A stretch of DNA of 64,000 bases, taken from Polyodon spathula. Lineage: Eukaryota; Chordata; Actinopteri; Acipenseriformes; Polyodontidae. This document shows, one piece after another, positions 46,093 through 57,149 of this stretch. Numbering within the stretch: the stretch's first letter is position 1; each line of letters begins with the position of its first letter. The position numbers and the translations under genes are program-made. The stretch lies in NCBI RefSeq assembly GCF_017654505.1, contig NC_054548.1, forward strand, positions 22,347,447 through 22,411,446, in the 5' to 3' direction. Under the pieces are notes generated by a model that saw only the letters and a program-made list of their open reading frames with translations, was not told the origin of the DNA and did no database searches.

Positions 46093-47652
46093 CAGTGCCT
46101 ATAGTAAGTATTTACCCCCCTTGGACATTTTCACAATTTGTTGTGTTAACACATTAAATATTATGAGATTGTTTTCCCTTTGATTTACACAACCTACTCA
46201 TCACTTTGAAGAGGCAAGATAATTTTTATTATGAAACAACAGTTAATGAAAAATAAAAACAAATGAAATGTCTTGGTTAGATAAGTATTCACCCCCCTAA
46301 GTCAATACTTGATCGAACCACCTTTGGCAGTAATTACAGCTGTGAGTCTTTTGGGGTAAGTCTCTACCAGGTTTGCACATCTGGATCATGCAGTATTCGC
46401 CCATTCTTCTTTACAAAATTGTTCAAGCTCTGTCAAGTTGGATGGGGATCGTTGGTGGACAGCAATCTTCAAGTCTTGCCACAGATTCTCAATTGGACTC
46501 AAGTCCGAGCTTTGAGTGGGCCACTATAGGACATTCACTTTCTTGTTTTTAAGCACTCCAGTGTCGCTTTGGCTGTGTGTTTGGGGTCATTGTCCTGCTG
46601 AAAGGTCTTAGGTCTTTTGCTGACTGAAGCAGGTTTTCCTCAAGGATTTGCCTGTATTTAGCTCCATCCATTTTGCCCTCTACGCTGACAAGCTTCGCAA
46701 TCTCTGCCGATGAAAAACATCCCCATAGCATGATGCTGCCACCACCATGCTTCACAGTAGGGATGGTGTTACCTGGGTGATGTGCTATGTTGGGTTTGCG
46801 TCAGACATAATGCTTTGCATTTAGGCCAAATAGTTCAATTTCAGTCTCCAGCATGCCTTTTTGCAAATTCCAAGCAGGATTTTCCATGTTTTTTTTTTTC
46901 AGAAATTGATTCCTTCTTGCCACTCTTCCATACAGGCCAGATTTGTGGAGTACCTCAGCTATTGTTAACACATGGACAGTTTCTCCCATCTCAGCCATGG
47001 AATGCTGTAGGTCTTTCAGAGTTGTCATTGCCTCTTTGGCTTCTCTGACCAATACCCTTCTTACCCGGCTGCTCAGTTTGGGAGGACACCCTGCTCTAAG
47101 CAGATTCTGGGTGGTGCCGTATACCTTCCACTTCTTAACGATTGACTTGATTGCACTCGAAGGGATATTCAATGCCTTTGACATCTTTTGATAACCCTCC
47201 CCTGATCTGTGCCTTTCCACAAATTTATCCCAGAGTTGTTTTGAAAGCTCCTTGGTCTTCATGGTAGTATCTTTGCTTTGAATGCACTACCCAACTGTGG
47301 GACCTTACAGAGACAGGTGCATTTAATCTGAAATCATGTGAACCACTTTTATTGCACACAGATGGACTACATTTAATTAATTGTGTGAATTCTGAAGGTA
47401 ATTGATTGCACCTGAGCTTATTTAGCAGTGTCTTAGCAAAGGGGGTGAATACTTATCTAATAAAGACGTTTCAGGTTTTTATTTTTAATTGATTTATTTT
47501 TTCACCTCCTCATTTTTTCACACATCACAAGTGTTGAGTAGGTTGTGTAAACCAAAGGCAAAAAAATCCCATTAAATGCATCAAGATTTCAGGTTATAAC
47601 ACAACAAACTGTGAAAACGTCCAAGGGGGGTGAATACATACTATAGGCAGTG
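46093..47652. mobile_element. Tc1-like transposon, element 2
   Basis: Inverted termini CAGTGCCTATAGTAAGTATT and complement CAGTGCCTATAGTATGTATT are flanked by TA at 46091-46092 and 47653-47654. Arms of about 200 bp share CCCCCCTTGGAC, TTTTCACA.TTTGTTGTGTTA and ACACAACCTACTCA. Length is 1560 bp. Termini and transposase differ from element 1 beyond CAGTG and CCCCCTTGGA, so it is a separate but related family. The transposase on the minus strand is broken. Confidence 0.93.
46302..47262 (-). pseudogene. Tc1-like transposase pseudogene lacking the first catalytic Asp
   Basis: From the family start at 47262 (MKTKELSKQLWDKFVERHRS) the frame is open for 153 codons through both HTH parts (NIPSSAIKSIVKKW) and HKSGLYGRVARRNQFL. 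There the family's W-S-D-E-T block should follow, but the sequence jumps from NLQKGMLE to TEIELFGLNAKH, so a deletion of roughly 40 bases has removed the first catalytic Asp. Downstream blocks survive in other frames: [15 protein letters not shown] at 46755, [15 protein letters not shown] near 46565-46610, then [15 protein letters not shown] near 46480-46530 after a stop. The C-terminus is AKGGSIKY with a stop at 46302. Confidence 0.9.
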
Positions 47653-47654
47653 TA

Positions 47655-47835
47655 TATGATTGTGTTATGGAGCTACTTAATTGAATCAATGTGCATGAAC
47701 AGTTGAGTTGCTGATCTAATTACAAAGTGGTTATCAGCTGGGCTTTATTCATTCTGTTGTATGATAAATAAATAGATGGATATGGATATTTGTGATAAAT
47801 ACCTATACCTATAAACACGAGACTAAACTCACAGC

Positions 47836-47837
<2 letters not shown>
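47655..47837. other. Short AT-rich spacer
   Basis: Nothing recognised between Tc1 element 2 and the TA microsatellite. Confidence 0.5.

Positions 47838-47915
<78 letters not shown>
47838..47915. repeat. (AT)n microsatellite
   Basis: About 38 AT units without interruption; can form cruciform DNA. Confidence 0.97.
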
Positions 47916-47919
<4 letters not shown>

Positions 47920-49110
47920 TAAAAGCTGTTTCGACATGCATGAGCTAATAAGCTAAGAAGTAATTTTCCACATTGAGCATTAAGAAAACTGATAATGTAG
48001 TTATATTAAGCATGTATTTATTTATATTGATAATCCAGGTCTGGCAATGGAACCTGAAACAATGTGATTGGTTGACAAATATTCCAGGTGTCTGTATATT
48101 GGATGGATATGAACAGTTGAAGCCTTGTCACATATTCAAAATCACTGTGCTGCCTCACAGAATTTAAAGTACTGGTAGCCATCTTGTTTACAATTACAGA
48201 TGTACAGTAACTATAGAACTGAGTGACCAATTACCAGCAAAAATATCCCAAAAGTAGGAACTACACATGCTGATTTGGATGAAGAACAATTCAATGAACT
48301 GGAAGACGGCAAAATTGTCTCAACTGTGGAAAATGCATATCTTAAGAAAATCTTTATAAAATACTAAAGGATCTCTATGTAAATGTAAGAAATTCCCATG
48401 GAGAAGAATATAACATTTCAAGCTACAGTCTCCGAGCTGGAATAAACTGCTGTCTAAATGAAACAAAAATGGGGGAATCTGTCAATATACACACTCACCC
48501 CAACTTTGTCACTTCATATAATGTCTTTTTAGCAGTTTGTAAATGCTACAAAAAAAAAAAAAAACACTAAAAGACACTTGTGCACATTCTCCACTCCTCT
48601 CTGACACAGACCTTAAAAAAAAAAAAAAAAAAAAAAAAACTTGAAAAAAAAAAAAAGCAAAAACTTCTATAAAATAAATAAATACAGGCAGTTTACTGTA
48701 TGTAACATTTGTTTTTTATGTACTGTTTTTAATATTTATTTTTCCAATTAGATATGCTTGTTGTTGTTGTTGTTTGATTCATAGCGTAACAAATGAATTG
48801 CTCAAAATGTAGGAACAAGTATTTCTGCGGATATTATATTTGTTTTCACAAAAAAATCATAGCAATGTAGTAAAATACAGAACTGACTATTCAGAAAGAA
48901 GACATCCACTTAGTAGTAAAAATAACTGTTTATTGGTTGTGAAAGATGGCACATGAACAATTGGCACATGATGGCACATGAACAATTAGCAAACAGATAT
49001 GCCCGACGTGAACATATATACATATTACATAAAAATACATATAACCGACAGATACAGAAATACATATAACCGACAGATACATAATACATTCACATTACAA
49101 TTTGGCCCAT
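47916..49110. other. AT-rich non-coding DNA with A runs and a short tandem repeat
   Basis: A runs at 48550-48564 and 48616-48654. Near 49027-49080 ACATATAACCGACAGATACA occurs twice in tandem, and near 48949-48995 GGCACATGA..ACAATT recurs. No gene. Confidence 0.5.
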
Positions 49111-49133
49111 GGTCTTATCCATTGGAGCTCGAT

Positions 49134-49186
49134 GCTGGCCGAGCTGAGATGAATGCAATACAGTGATTAAGAATGGCTCGGCCAGC
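49134..49186. other. GC-rich hairpin with 11-bp perfect stem
   Basis: GCTGGCCGAGC (49134-49144) and its exact complement GCTCGGCCAGC (49176-49186) are separated by 31 bases. They lie in a GC-richer island (49110-49300) within AT-rich DNA. It could be a transposon end structure or an RNA fold; no element boundary was found. Confidence 0.5.
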
Positions 49187-49299
49187 GGGCAGGACAAGTG
49201 ACACTTGTGGCCACCTTCCCCCTAGACAAGGTACGCTGCAGGGGAGGCAGGGAGGAGGAGGACCAAACAAAGAAACGACAGGGGTTTGTGGGCAGAGAG

Positions 49300-51795
49300 A
49301 CCTATTTAACTGGTGAAACTGGTAACATGAGATTGATGGGTGGAGTCTCCTTTCGAAAGACAACAAGTTTTTCTTTCTGCTTTTTTAAAAAATAAATGGC
49401 CATACCAGCACCTTATTAAAAATAATCCCTTTCTGTTAAATGTCATTGATATACTAAAACCTCCAAAATGTGTGATACATAATTTTAATATAAAATATGC
49501 ATGTTTGTATAAGCCAACTGCAGGTTGCAATGTTTTTTTTTTTCTTTTTCTTTTCGTCATTCCTCTGATTAAATACAGGTATTAAGGTAATAAATGCATT
49601 TAGGGGCAACAGAAAAAGTGGGTACTATCAAAATAATTAAAATGTAATAAAAAGTAAAAAAAAACAAAGCAAAAAAAAAACAAAAAAACAATGTATTTAC
49701 ACTTGAGGTTTGATTCAGCTGCAAAAAATTGCTTGGCTTCCCAGTTTGCGGTTTCTCTTATTCAGCATCAAGTCAAACAATTATTTACACTTAAGGCACC
49801 ACAAAATGAGAGTAGAGATATAACAAAGAGATGTTTAACCTCTTTCTCAGGGGACTGAAGTTACCATTTCCACGAATGAAAATATGATGTATTTTGTCAT
49901 TTGTTATTTGAAGCATCTTGCCCAGATATTTGTAAGTATACAAGTCGTTATTGTTTTGTTGTTGTAAACAGCTCATTTTATATTTGGGTTATTTGTTGTG
50001 TTATTGTTTTTTAAACACTACCAAATGCGGATTCTACTACACTTAAATGAATATGTTTTTGTACCACATTAAAATGACACTCTCTACAAGAATTTTGTTT
50101 TAATGTTTAGCAACTGGAGGGCATTGTGAATATTTGTTTTAATGCCAACATTTATCCTGCCTTAGCTAATGCTGCTCACAAAAATACAATCTTGCCCATG
50201 GCTGTTGTGTGACATGACAAGTTTATTTAAAAATGTAAAGCTTTACATTCATTGCTAATGTTAAATGATTTAAATCAAGCACTTTCTTGAGCTAGACGGA
50301 AGGTTTTTGGTAATTAATTATTTAAAAAGAGCACATAAATTATTCCTGGTGAAACTCTAAACAGCAGGACGTCAGTGGTTTCTGCAACATTCATTTAAAA
50401 GCTCTGAAAAGTGCATGCAGTCATTTTGATCAGAAAGACGGTATGAACAGAAAAACAGAGATGAACAGCATCACTGTCAAGTTCCTACAAACCGTTTTGG
50501 GAATGACTATGAATGTTGCCTAGAGAAAAAACAAAATATGCAAACATATGACAGAAATAGTTTTGTCAGTTCCTCCTTGCCATAAATATGCAATTAAGTG
50601 TACTGTATATTTTAGGAACACATCAATATTTATTACCTTTGTAACAATGTGATTTTGTCTATTGCTGCACATTGCTTGACCACACATGCCAAGCCATTTT
50701 TTGACTTTTTATTTTTTATTCTTTATTTTTTTCTTACACCTATAATCACTTAGTACATTTATTAGCACATACCAAACCATAGACCATATTCTATTATTTA
50801 ACAGACACATGTTTCGGCTAGTGCCTTCATCATTGTAATCTAATCGATTTAGTGTTTGATTTGATAAATGTATACCCCGCTGGGATAATCCATCCCTGGG
50901 TTTTATTTGAGCATTTTAGAGCACTGGAGAATACCCTTGGGTTGCATTAATAATCTATTTTCAGGAGTAATGGATAGGTGATTGATGCAATCCGTGGCAT
51001 ATCCCTGCACCAAAGTTAAGTCCCTTATTAGTTTTAATTGATACTGTGTTTATGAAATTATGGTTGATTTTACAGTTTACATTACAATGTGGCACTGTAA
51101 ATGCACCAGACATTATTTAGCATTAGTCAAACGACAGCAACATTTTGTAATGCCTAAATGCAACATCATAAAACAACCTAATTATTTTGATGATACAATA
51201 ACAATTCTAATTAAATTAAGAACAGAATGTATGATATTTGTAATTACTAAATTGCATTTAAATACATTTATACACATAAAATACACTTTCTAAAACTTTT
51301 TTTTTTAAGTATAACATTGTGAAATTTTTTCGAATGAAAAAAAAAACAAAAGTGTGACCCGCACAGCAGTGGTCTAACTAGGTGTGGGAATTTTCTGCTG
51401 CCTTTGTTACAAAGGTACTGTAGGTTTCTAACAGCAAATGGCTACAACAGCATTTTGACTGTCCATGTGATGGTGCAGGTGAATGCCTGCAAGCCATTGA
51501 CCTCTGCTCCAGCCTGTGTTTCCTTGCCATCAAAGTGTGATTTTTAAGCAGTAAAAAAGTGTGAGCTATCCCTGCTCCTTGTTAAAAAACTAATTGCCCA
51601 TTAAAAAAAAAATACAACAGTAACAGTATCAAAAACATAGGTGTTTAAGCAACTATAATGGAATACTGTGGTATTTTATGTATGTGAAAACTTAAAGAGA
51701 AATGACAAATTACAGGCCCTATTAAAAAAAAAAAAAAAAAAACAACAAAAAAAAAAACCCAACAATAATAAGTTTAACTTCATGATAGATAGAGA
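49300..51795. other. AT-rich non-coding DNA
   Basis: No gene recognised. A-rich patch at 49658-49690 and 51724-51757. The 50270-50560 part has TAATTAATTA words and fewer low-complexity runs, as conserved enhancers often do. Confidence 0.45.
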
Positions 51796-51934
<139 letters not shown>

Positions 51935-53270
51935 ATACATGCATATAAAGAAACATATAAATATCATAAATCATTAGAATAATCTGTTACTTATAGTACA
52001 TACAAAGGTGCCCCTCTTGAAGAGTATTGTCAGCAAATCTGTGTCCAAAATGAATATAAAAACAGGAACCTCAGAAATGCCTGATGACGTCACATCATGT
52101 ATTATTAAGTGGCATACAAATATGAAAATATCAAGGGTCTGTATTAGTTTAGTTCAGGCTTGTTAATTGTGTGAAAACAAAGAACAATAAAACAAAGCCA
52201 CGTTGGAATGACTTTGCCAGAACAGTCTAGTGTAAGTGATTAACTGGCTTTTTACTGGTCTCTGTTTTTTTTTTTGGTGTGTGTGTGTGTTTTTTTGTTG
52301 TTGTTTGTATGAAACACCAATTAACAATGTGTTCTCTTCTGACTGACTCGCCTCTTACTGGAGACAATTAATCCATTCTAGTGAGGTGACACTTTCCTTT
52401 GATCTTCAAATAGCTTTTCCAATTACTTTCTTCTGGCATGTAAACGGACCAAGGTGAATGCATTGGTGTCAGTGTCCTTCCATGCTCCAGTTTGTTGGTG
52501 TGGAGGGCAGTCACAGTATACTGTACTGGACCAAACAATAGACTTCTCAGCGCTGCACTTCATTTTAATTCCTTGTGTCAGCTGTTAATTAGGTCTGTAT
52601 CACATAATGAGGTATTTGTTTAAATGTAGACACAATTTCAGCATGAGTGAGATGGTATAATGAAAGAAGCCATATCTCTTGGGTTATGTTATAGGCAGCA
52701 ACATATCCATCAGCGGTTGAAGAGGAAGAAGGAAAGTGACAGGCCAGTCCGTGCCCCGCAGTGGTTTCTTTTTAGCTCTATTGAAATTTGTAATCGGTTC
52801 ACTCCAGCTGAACCCATCCTTCTTTATTGAGCACACACAAAACCACGTGGCCTCATGTCCCTACTTCAAATAAGGAAGACTGCATCTCTAGGACATCTGT
52901 ACCTTGCAGCAATTTCTTCGCTGCATGGATTTAGCATGCTCTGAGCCGCTTCCAATCTGTTTACATGAAAAACACGCTGAAGCTAATTAATAGTCGCTAC
53001 CAGCTAACTTTGTTTTGTTAGTGCTGCTAATGACCTCCAGAAGGAAACATCTAATGTTTGTTTTGACCACTGAATAAATGAATTGCAAAATAAATTGAGC
53101 TGATGTCATAAGTGACCAAATAGAGCACTGCACTTTTTCTCTTTTCATTGATTGATTGATTTGCACTGATTGTTGTAATTTTGCTGTGATTGTTTGGTTG
53201 CTTTTATTTTATATTACTTACTATGTTCAGTTTTTTCTTGGTGTGATTACTATTTCATTGACTTTATTAT
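51935..53270. other. Non-coding DNA, possibly conserved in part
   Basis: No gene. 52330-53110 is of balanced composition with CTTTGATC (TCF/LEF-like) and several TAAT words, so it could be regulatory, but this is not shown. Confidence 0.35.
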
Positions 53271-53870
53271 TAGTACACCCGTGACCAAATTATAGAACTG
53301 ATTGAGGAACATAATTGCATCACCTGTTACCCATTACCTCATTTGATTTCTAACTGCCCTATAAAAGGTGTGCTGTTAGCACAGTGCAGGGAGAGAGCAG
53401 GACAGACTGTTGCTCGTGGGCCTAGTCCAGGAAGTGGATGAGAACAATTGTTAGTGGAAGAGTCAGCAAAAAGAACCTGGAAAAGTTGGACAAAGAGATA
53501 AAGGGAAGTTACAACCAAGTAATACTACTTTTGTTTGAGTGGTGAACCCTGTCTTGCTTGCAGATAAGTGCGCAGGTCTATAATAACTTTGTGCTATGGC
53601 CTCTTTTCTCATGATGTACCGGGACCCTCCCTGCATATTTGTACAATTGAACTTGTTTTTTTTTTTTTTTTTTTTTAAATCTAAGCCAACTGTTTTAGTA
53701 AGAATTGCTATTTTAGATAGATGTTGCATTTTTAGTTGGGATTGTATTTTTATTGTGTAAATTGCTCCTTTGCTAAAAGTAATCGTGGCTATTCATTGCA
53801 ATAAAAATTGAAGCTTCCTTACCTGTGTTGTGGTCCTTGGATGTTCACCAGGGGGTTGGGGGTTAATGTC
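53270..53870 (+). other. LTR- or promoter-like segment, unresolved
   Basis: CTATAAAAGG at 53360-53369 is followed by a GC-richer leader with several short purine-rich words and, 430 bp on, by AATAAAAA at 53800-53807. This order resembles a U3-R of an LTR or a short transcription unit. No matching ends, target duplication or second copy was found in the window. Confidence 0.3.
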
Positions 53871-55021
53871 AGAGTTCCAAAAGAACCTGTAGAGACAGTG
53901 AAAAATGGGAGGGTTAACTTTTGTACATTTAGTTAACAGTGTTTGCTTTATTGTTAGATCTCGGCCGGTTTGATGCATTAAAGCATGGGCCATTGACCAC
54001 CTGTGTTAAGTTGTAATGTATACATTGTCCACTGGTTTATATTCTGAAATGTAATCAATTGGTTGTACATAATGAAAAGATACAAAAATCTAAAACTCAT
54101 TCTTCCACAGTGCAAGACCGGCAATTTAGTTTGCTGTCATGTGTGGCTTTTAACTTCCATTAATAGAACACTGTCATTCTGGACACATTAAGTATTGCCT
54201 GGCATTCTTTTCAGGTTAACCGAATGTATAAATAGGGTGATTGAGACACTTTCATTCAATGATATGTATTTAAATCAGAAGAGCCACATGCAGTTCATAC
54301 CCACAAGGCAAACAAGAAGTTAATCATCCTACTTTCATCTCCCTGTCAGCAGCACTTGGTGAAGCCTGCAAATGGATGACGCGGTACTGGCGTTGCTGAA
54401 GGGAATGCAAGCTAATTAAAGTGCAAAGACTGTCTTTGCCAGAGCATCAAATTCACATTTACGGAGGCAGGCTGTGCAAAGGGGTTGGAAAGTAGATACT
54501 CTAAATAACTGCCAAAAGAATCCTATTTTTAAAAAATGTAAATGGTGTCTAGAAATAGACTGTTTTAATGTGGAAATCCACTAAAGGAAGCCATGCAGTG
54601 TTTTTACAATGGCAATCAAGGCTGGCGCGAAGTGCAATAACAGAGAAATGCTGCAAAAGAACAGCTAATCTGCCTACATCTATAGCTTGTACAAATGGGA
54701 ACAATGTATGGGTCCAAGTCTGGTCACTGAAGGTAGAGGTTACCCTTTATAATTGCTTCCTCAACTATCAATCATGTATAATTGACAGAAGGTCACGCAG
54801 TAAGTGTTGGGATACTGTAATTGTTTTGCACCTGTACTTCAGAACAATATAATGATTGTTGTAAACTGAGCCATTCTAGATTTCTCAAATGCAACGTTTC
54901 TATAAAGTTCTGGATGGGTAGCAATCCTTCCAACTCCCTGGGTTCAGATTGGTTCTGGTTTTTATTTTATTTTTTTCCTCCAAGTTTGTCTAACCTTTTT
55001 AATAACCATAAATAAAAGCCA

Positions 55022-55056
<35 letters not shown>

Positions 55057-55235
55057 CATTTGTTCTTGTGTTAGAAAATTTGAGGAAAAACTAAAAGACC
55101 AATATATAAAGGAATAGACTGCCTGCCACTGAACTTGGTATGGTACTACAAAAAATAGTATGCATCTGTGAGTGGTATGTGGATTTCTAAATGACAATTT
55201 ACATCAGAATGGGAATAAAATAAAATAGCAATACA
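53870..55235. other. Non-coding DNA
   Basis: 54340-54500 has balanced composition and homeodomain-type GCTAATTAAA; possible conserved non-coding element. A run at 55029-55053. No gene recognised. Confidence 0.4.
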
Positions 55236-55239
55236 GCAA

Positions 55240-55837
55240 CAGTCCAATGTATTTGAGCAATGACTAGTTTCAAGTAGGTCTCTAAATATTGAAACAGACT
55301 ATGTTTAATAGTTCAGAGTAACTACTGTAAGCTGACCCATATTTCTTCACCTCTTATAATAATATATTGGTATTCTTAATCAAATAAAATGTTTATTGCT
55401 GCAATGAATAAATAAAGCCCACTTAATTATGATGTAGTCTGTTGTGTACATTAGAGATATTAATATGATTAAAGGATTCAATTAAACTAAGTGTTTTCTC
55501 TCCTTTTTGAAAGCAGGCTTCTTTGATTGAAACAAGGTTGGAAAGAAGTAGATACAGCAGGTATTTGCCTAAATCAGAACTGTATCTGCATTGTTTAGTG
55601 TTTAAAACACACTTGTTTTTAAAATTTTAAAACAGTTTTTTTTTGTTTTTTTTTTTGTATTCACATACCTACATACATGTATACACGTAAAGTTAGTAAC
55701 ACACACAAAAAAGTTCTAGAATGATGGTGGATCTAAAATGTTCTAAAATCAAATTTCAAATATATAAACCGGATCTCTTTTGCACAGTTTGTATTGTAAA
55801 TAGTTTACTAATAATTGGGTGGATATATTGCTCTTGG
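55240..55837. repeat. Local duplication, unit 1
   Basis: 55240-55575 matches 55983-56334 at high identity (small indels). The last 77 bp (55761-55837) match 57073-57149 with almost no change. Between them unit 1 has its own sequence (CATACCTACATACATG region, 55665-55755), and the ACTTGTTTTTAA word near 55612 matches 56490. Confidence 0.85.
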
Positions 55838-55982
55838 GGGGACCCCAGCTGGATGCATAGTTAAAATAGGATATTTAGATACACCACTAGATCATTGAAA
55901 TAGACCACGGCAGACCCCTCATCTTTAATAGCTTACTATGAGTTGTTTTCTTGTTTATTAGAAAATAAATAATAATAAATAG

Positions 55983-57149
55983 CAGTCCAATGGTATTTGA
56001 GCAATGATTGGGCATATTAGTTTCAAGTAGGTCTCTAAATATTGAAACAGACTATGTTTAATAGTTCAGAGTAACTACTGTAAGCTGACCCATATTTCTT
56101 CACCTCTTATAATAATATATTGGTATTCTTAATCAAATAAAATGTTTATTGCTGCAATGAATAAATAATAGCCCACTTAATTATGATGTAGTCTGTTGTG
56201 TACATTAGAGATATTAATTTAGATTAAAGGATTTACAGCATTAAACTAAGTGTTTTATCTCCTTTTTGAAAATAGGCTTCTTTGATTGCTAAACAAGGTT
56301 GGAAAGAAAATAGATAACAGCAGGTATTTGCCTAAAAAGTATTACAGTAATTGGTTTATACAGTCTTGTATATTCTGACATGCTAAATTATTGTTTTTAG
56401 GCAGTTTTTTTTTTAGTTATTGAATCCTTTCAGATCAGGGTAGAAACATAAAGCAATAAATAAATAGTGTGTATTTGGTGTTAATAAGTGCACTTGTTTT
56501 TAACAATTTGCAAAACAGTTGTTTTTTTAATAATAATAAATAATCTATTTTTATATAGCGCCTTTCATAGTGGACCACCATCACAAAGCGCTTTACAAGA
56601 TACAAGACTTTTTTCAGTTGCAGAGTCACTTACAAAAATGTCTTACCCGAAAGACGGAGCACAAGGAGGTTAAGTGACTTGCTCAGGGTCACACAACGAG
56701 TCAGTGGCTGAACTGGGATTTGAACTGGGGACCTCCTGGTTACAAGCCTGTTTCTTTAACCACTGGCCAATAAAGCATCCAGGAATGAAAAGGCTTGTCT
56801 ACTTGCTGATCCCTACTGCTCATGTAGGTCTGGAGTTAACCTCTGTCTTGCTATTGTCATGCTGATCTCAATGTGGACCAAAACAAATTGTTTGATGTAA
56901 AATTTTCTAAAAGTCATTTGGATCGAAGAACCGTCTGCATATGAGAACTGCCCAATAACTTTTGTTTTTATGTAAATCTCACAAAAAGGCTATTCCATAC
57001 TTGAATCAATTTCTGAACCAAAACATAGTTTACCAAATCAAACTAGTACAATAGAATAATTTCTTCAAACAGTATATAAACCGGATCTCTTTTGCACAGT
57101 TTGTATTGTAAATAGTTTACTAATAATTGGGTGGATATATTGCTCTTGG
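55983..57149. repeat. Local duplication, unit 2 (carries a SINE)
   Basis: Second unit in the same orientation. It is longer than unit 1 because of a MIR-like SINE at 56531-56770, about 300 bp of further sequence after it, and about 100 bp near 56340-56470. It may be a true tandem duplication or two haplotypes joined in assembly. Confidence 0.8.
56531..56770 (-). mobile_element. MIR-like tRNA-SINE with L2-type tail (copy 1)
   Basis: Read on the minus strand: CCAGTGGTTAAAG near the A box, then the Pol III B-box word AGTTCAAATCCC. A CORE-like stretch follows (TGTGACCCTGAGCAAGTCAC, then TTAACCTCCTTGTGCTC). The tail is AAAGCGCTTTGTGATGGTGG, then TCCACTATGAAAGGCGCTAT and an AT-rich end. Core and tail arrangement is that of MIR/CORE-SINEs. 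The tail equals that of the L2 at 44040-44106, whose enzyme probably mobilised it. The 5' end is truncated or diverged after CCACTGG. Confidence 0.85.

Noticed and set aside
49027..49080. Two ACATATAACCGACAGATACA repeats as a CRISPR-like array
   Set aside because: Only two units, no spacers, eukaryotic context; simple tandem duplication.
49115..49366. 83-codon minus-strand frame, Pro/Cys/Ser-rich
   Set aside because: Composition follows the GC-rich island; overlaps the hairpin and has no family resemblance.
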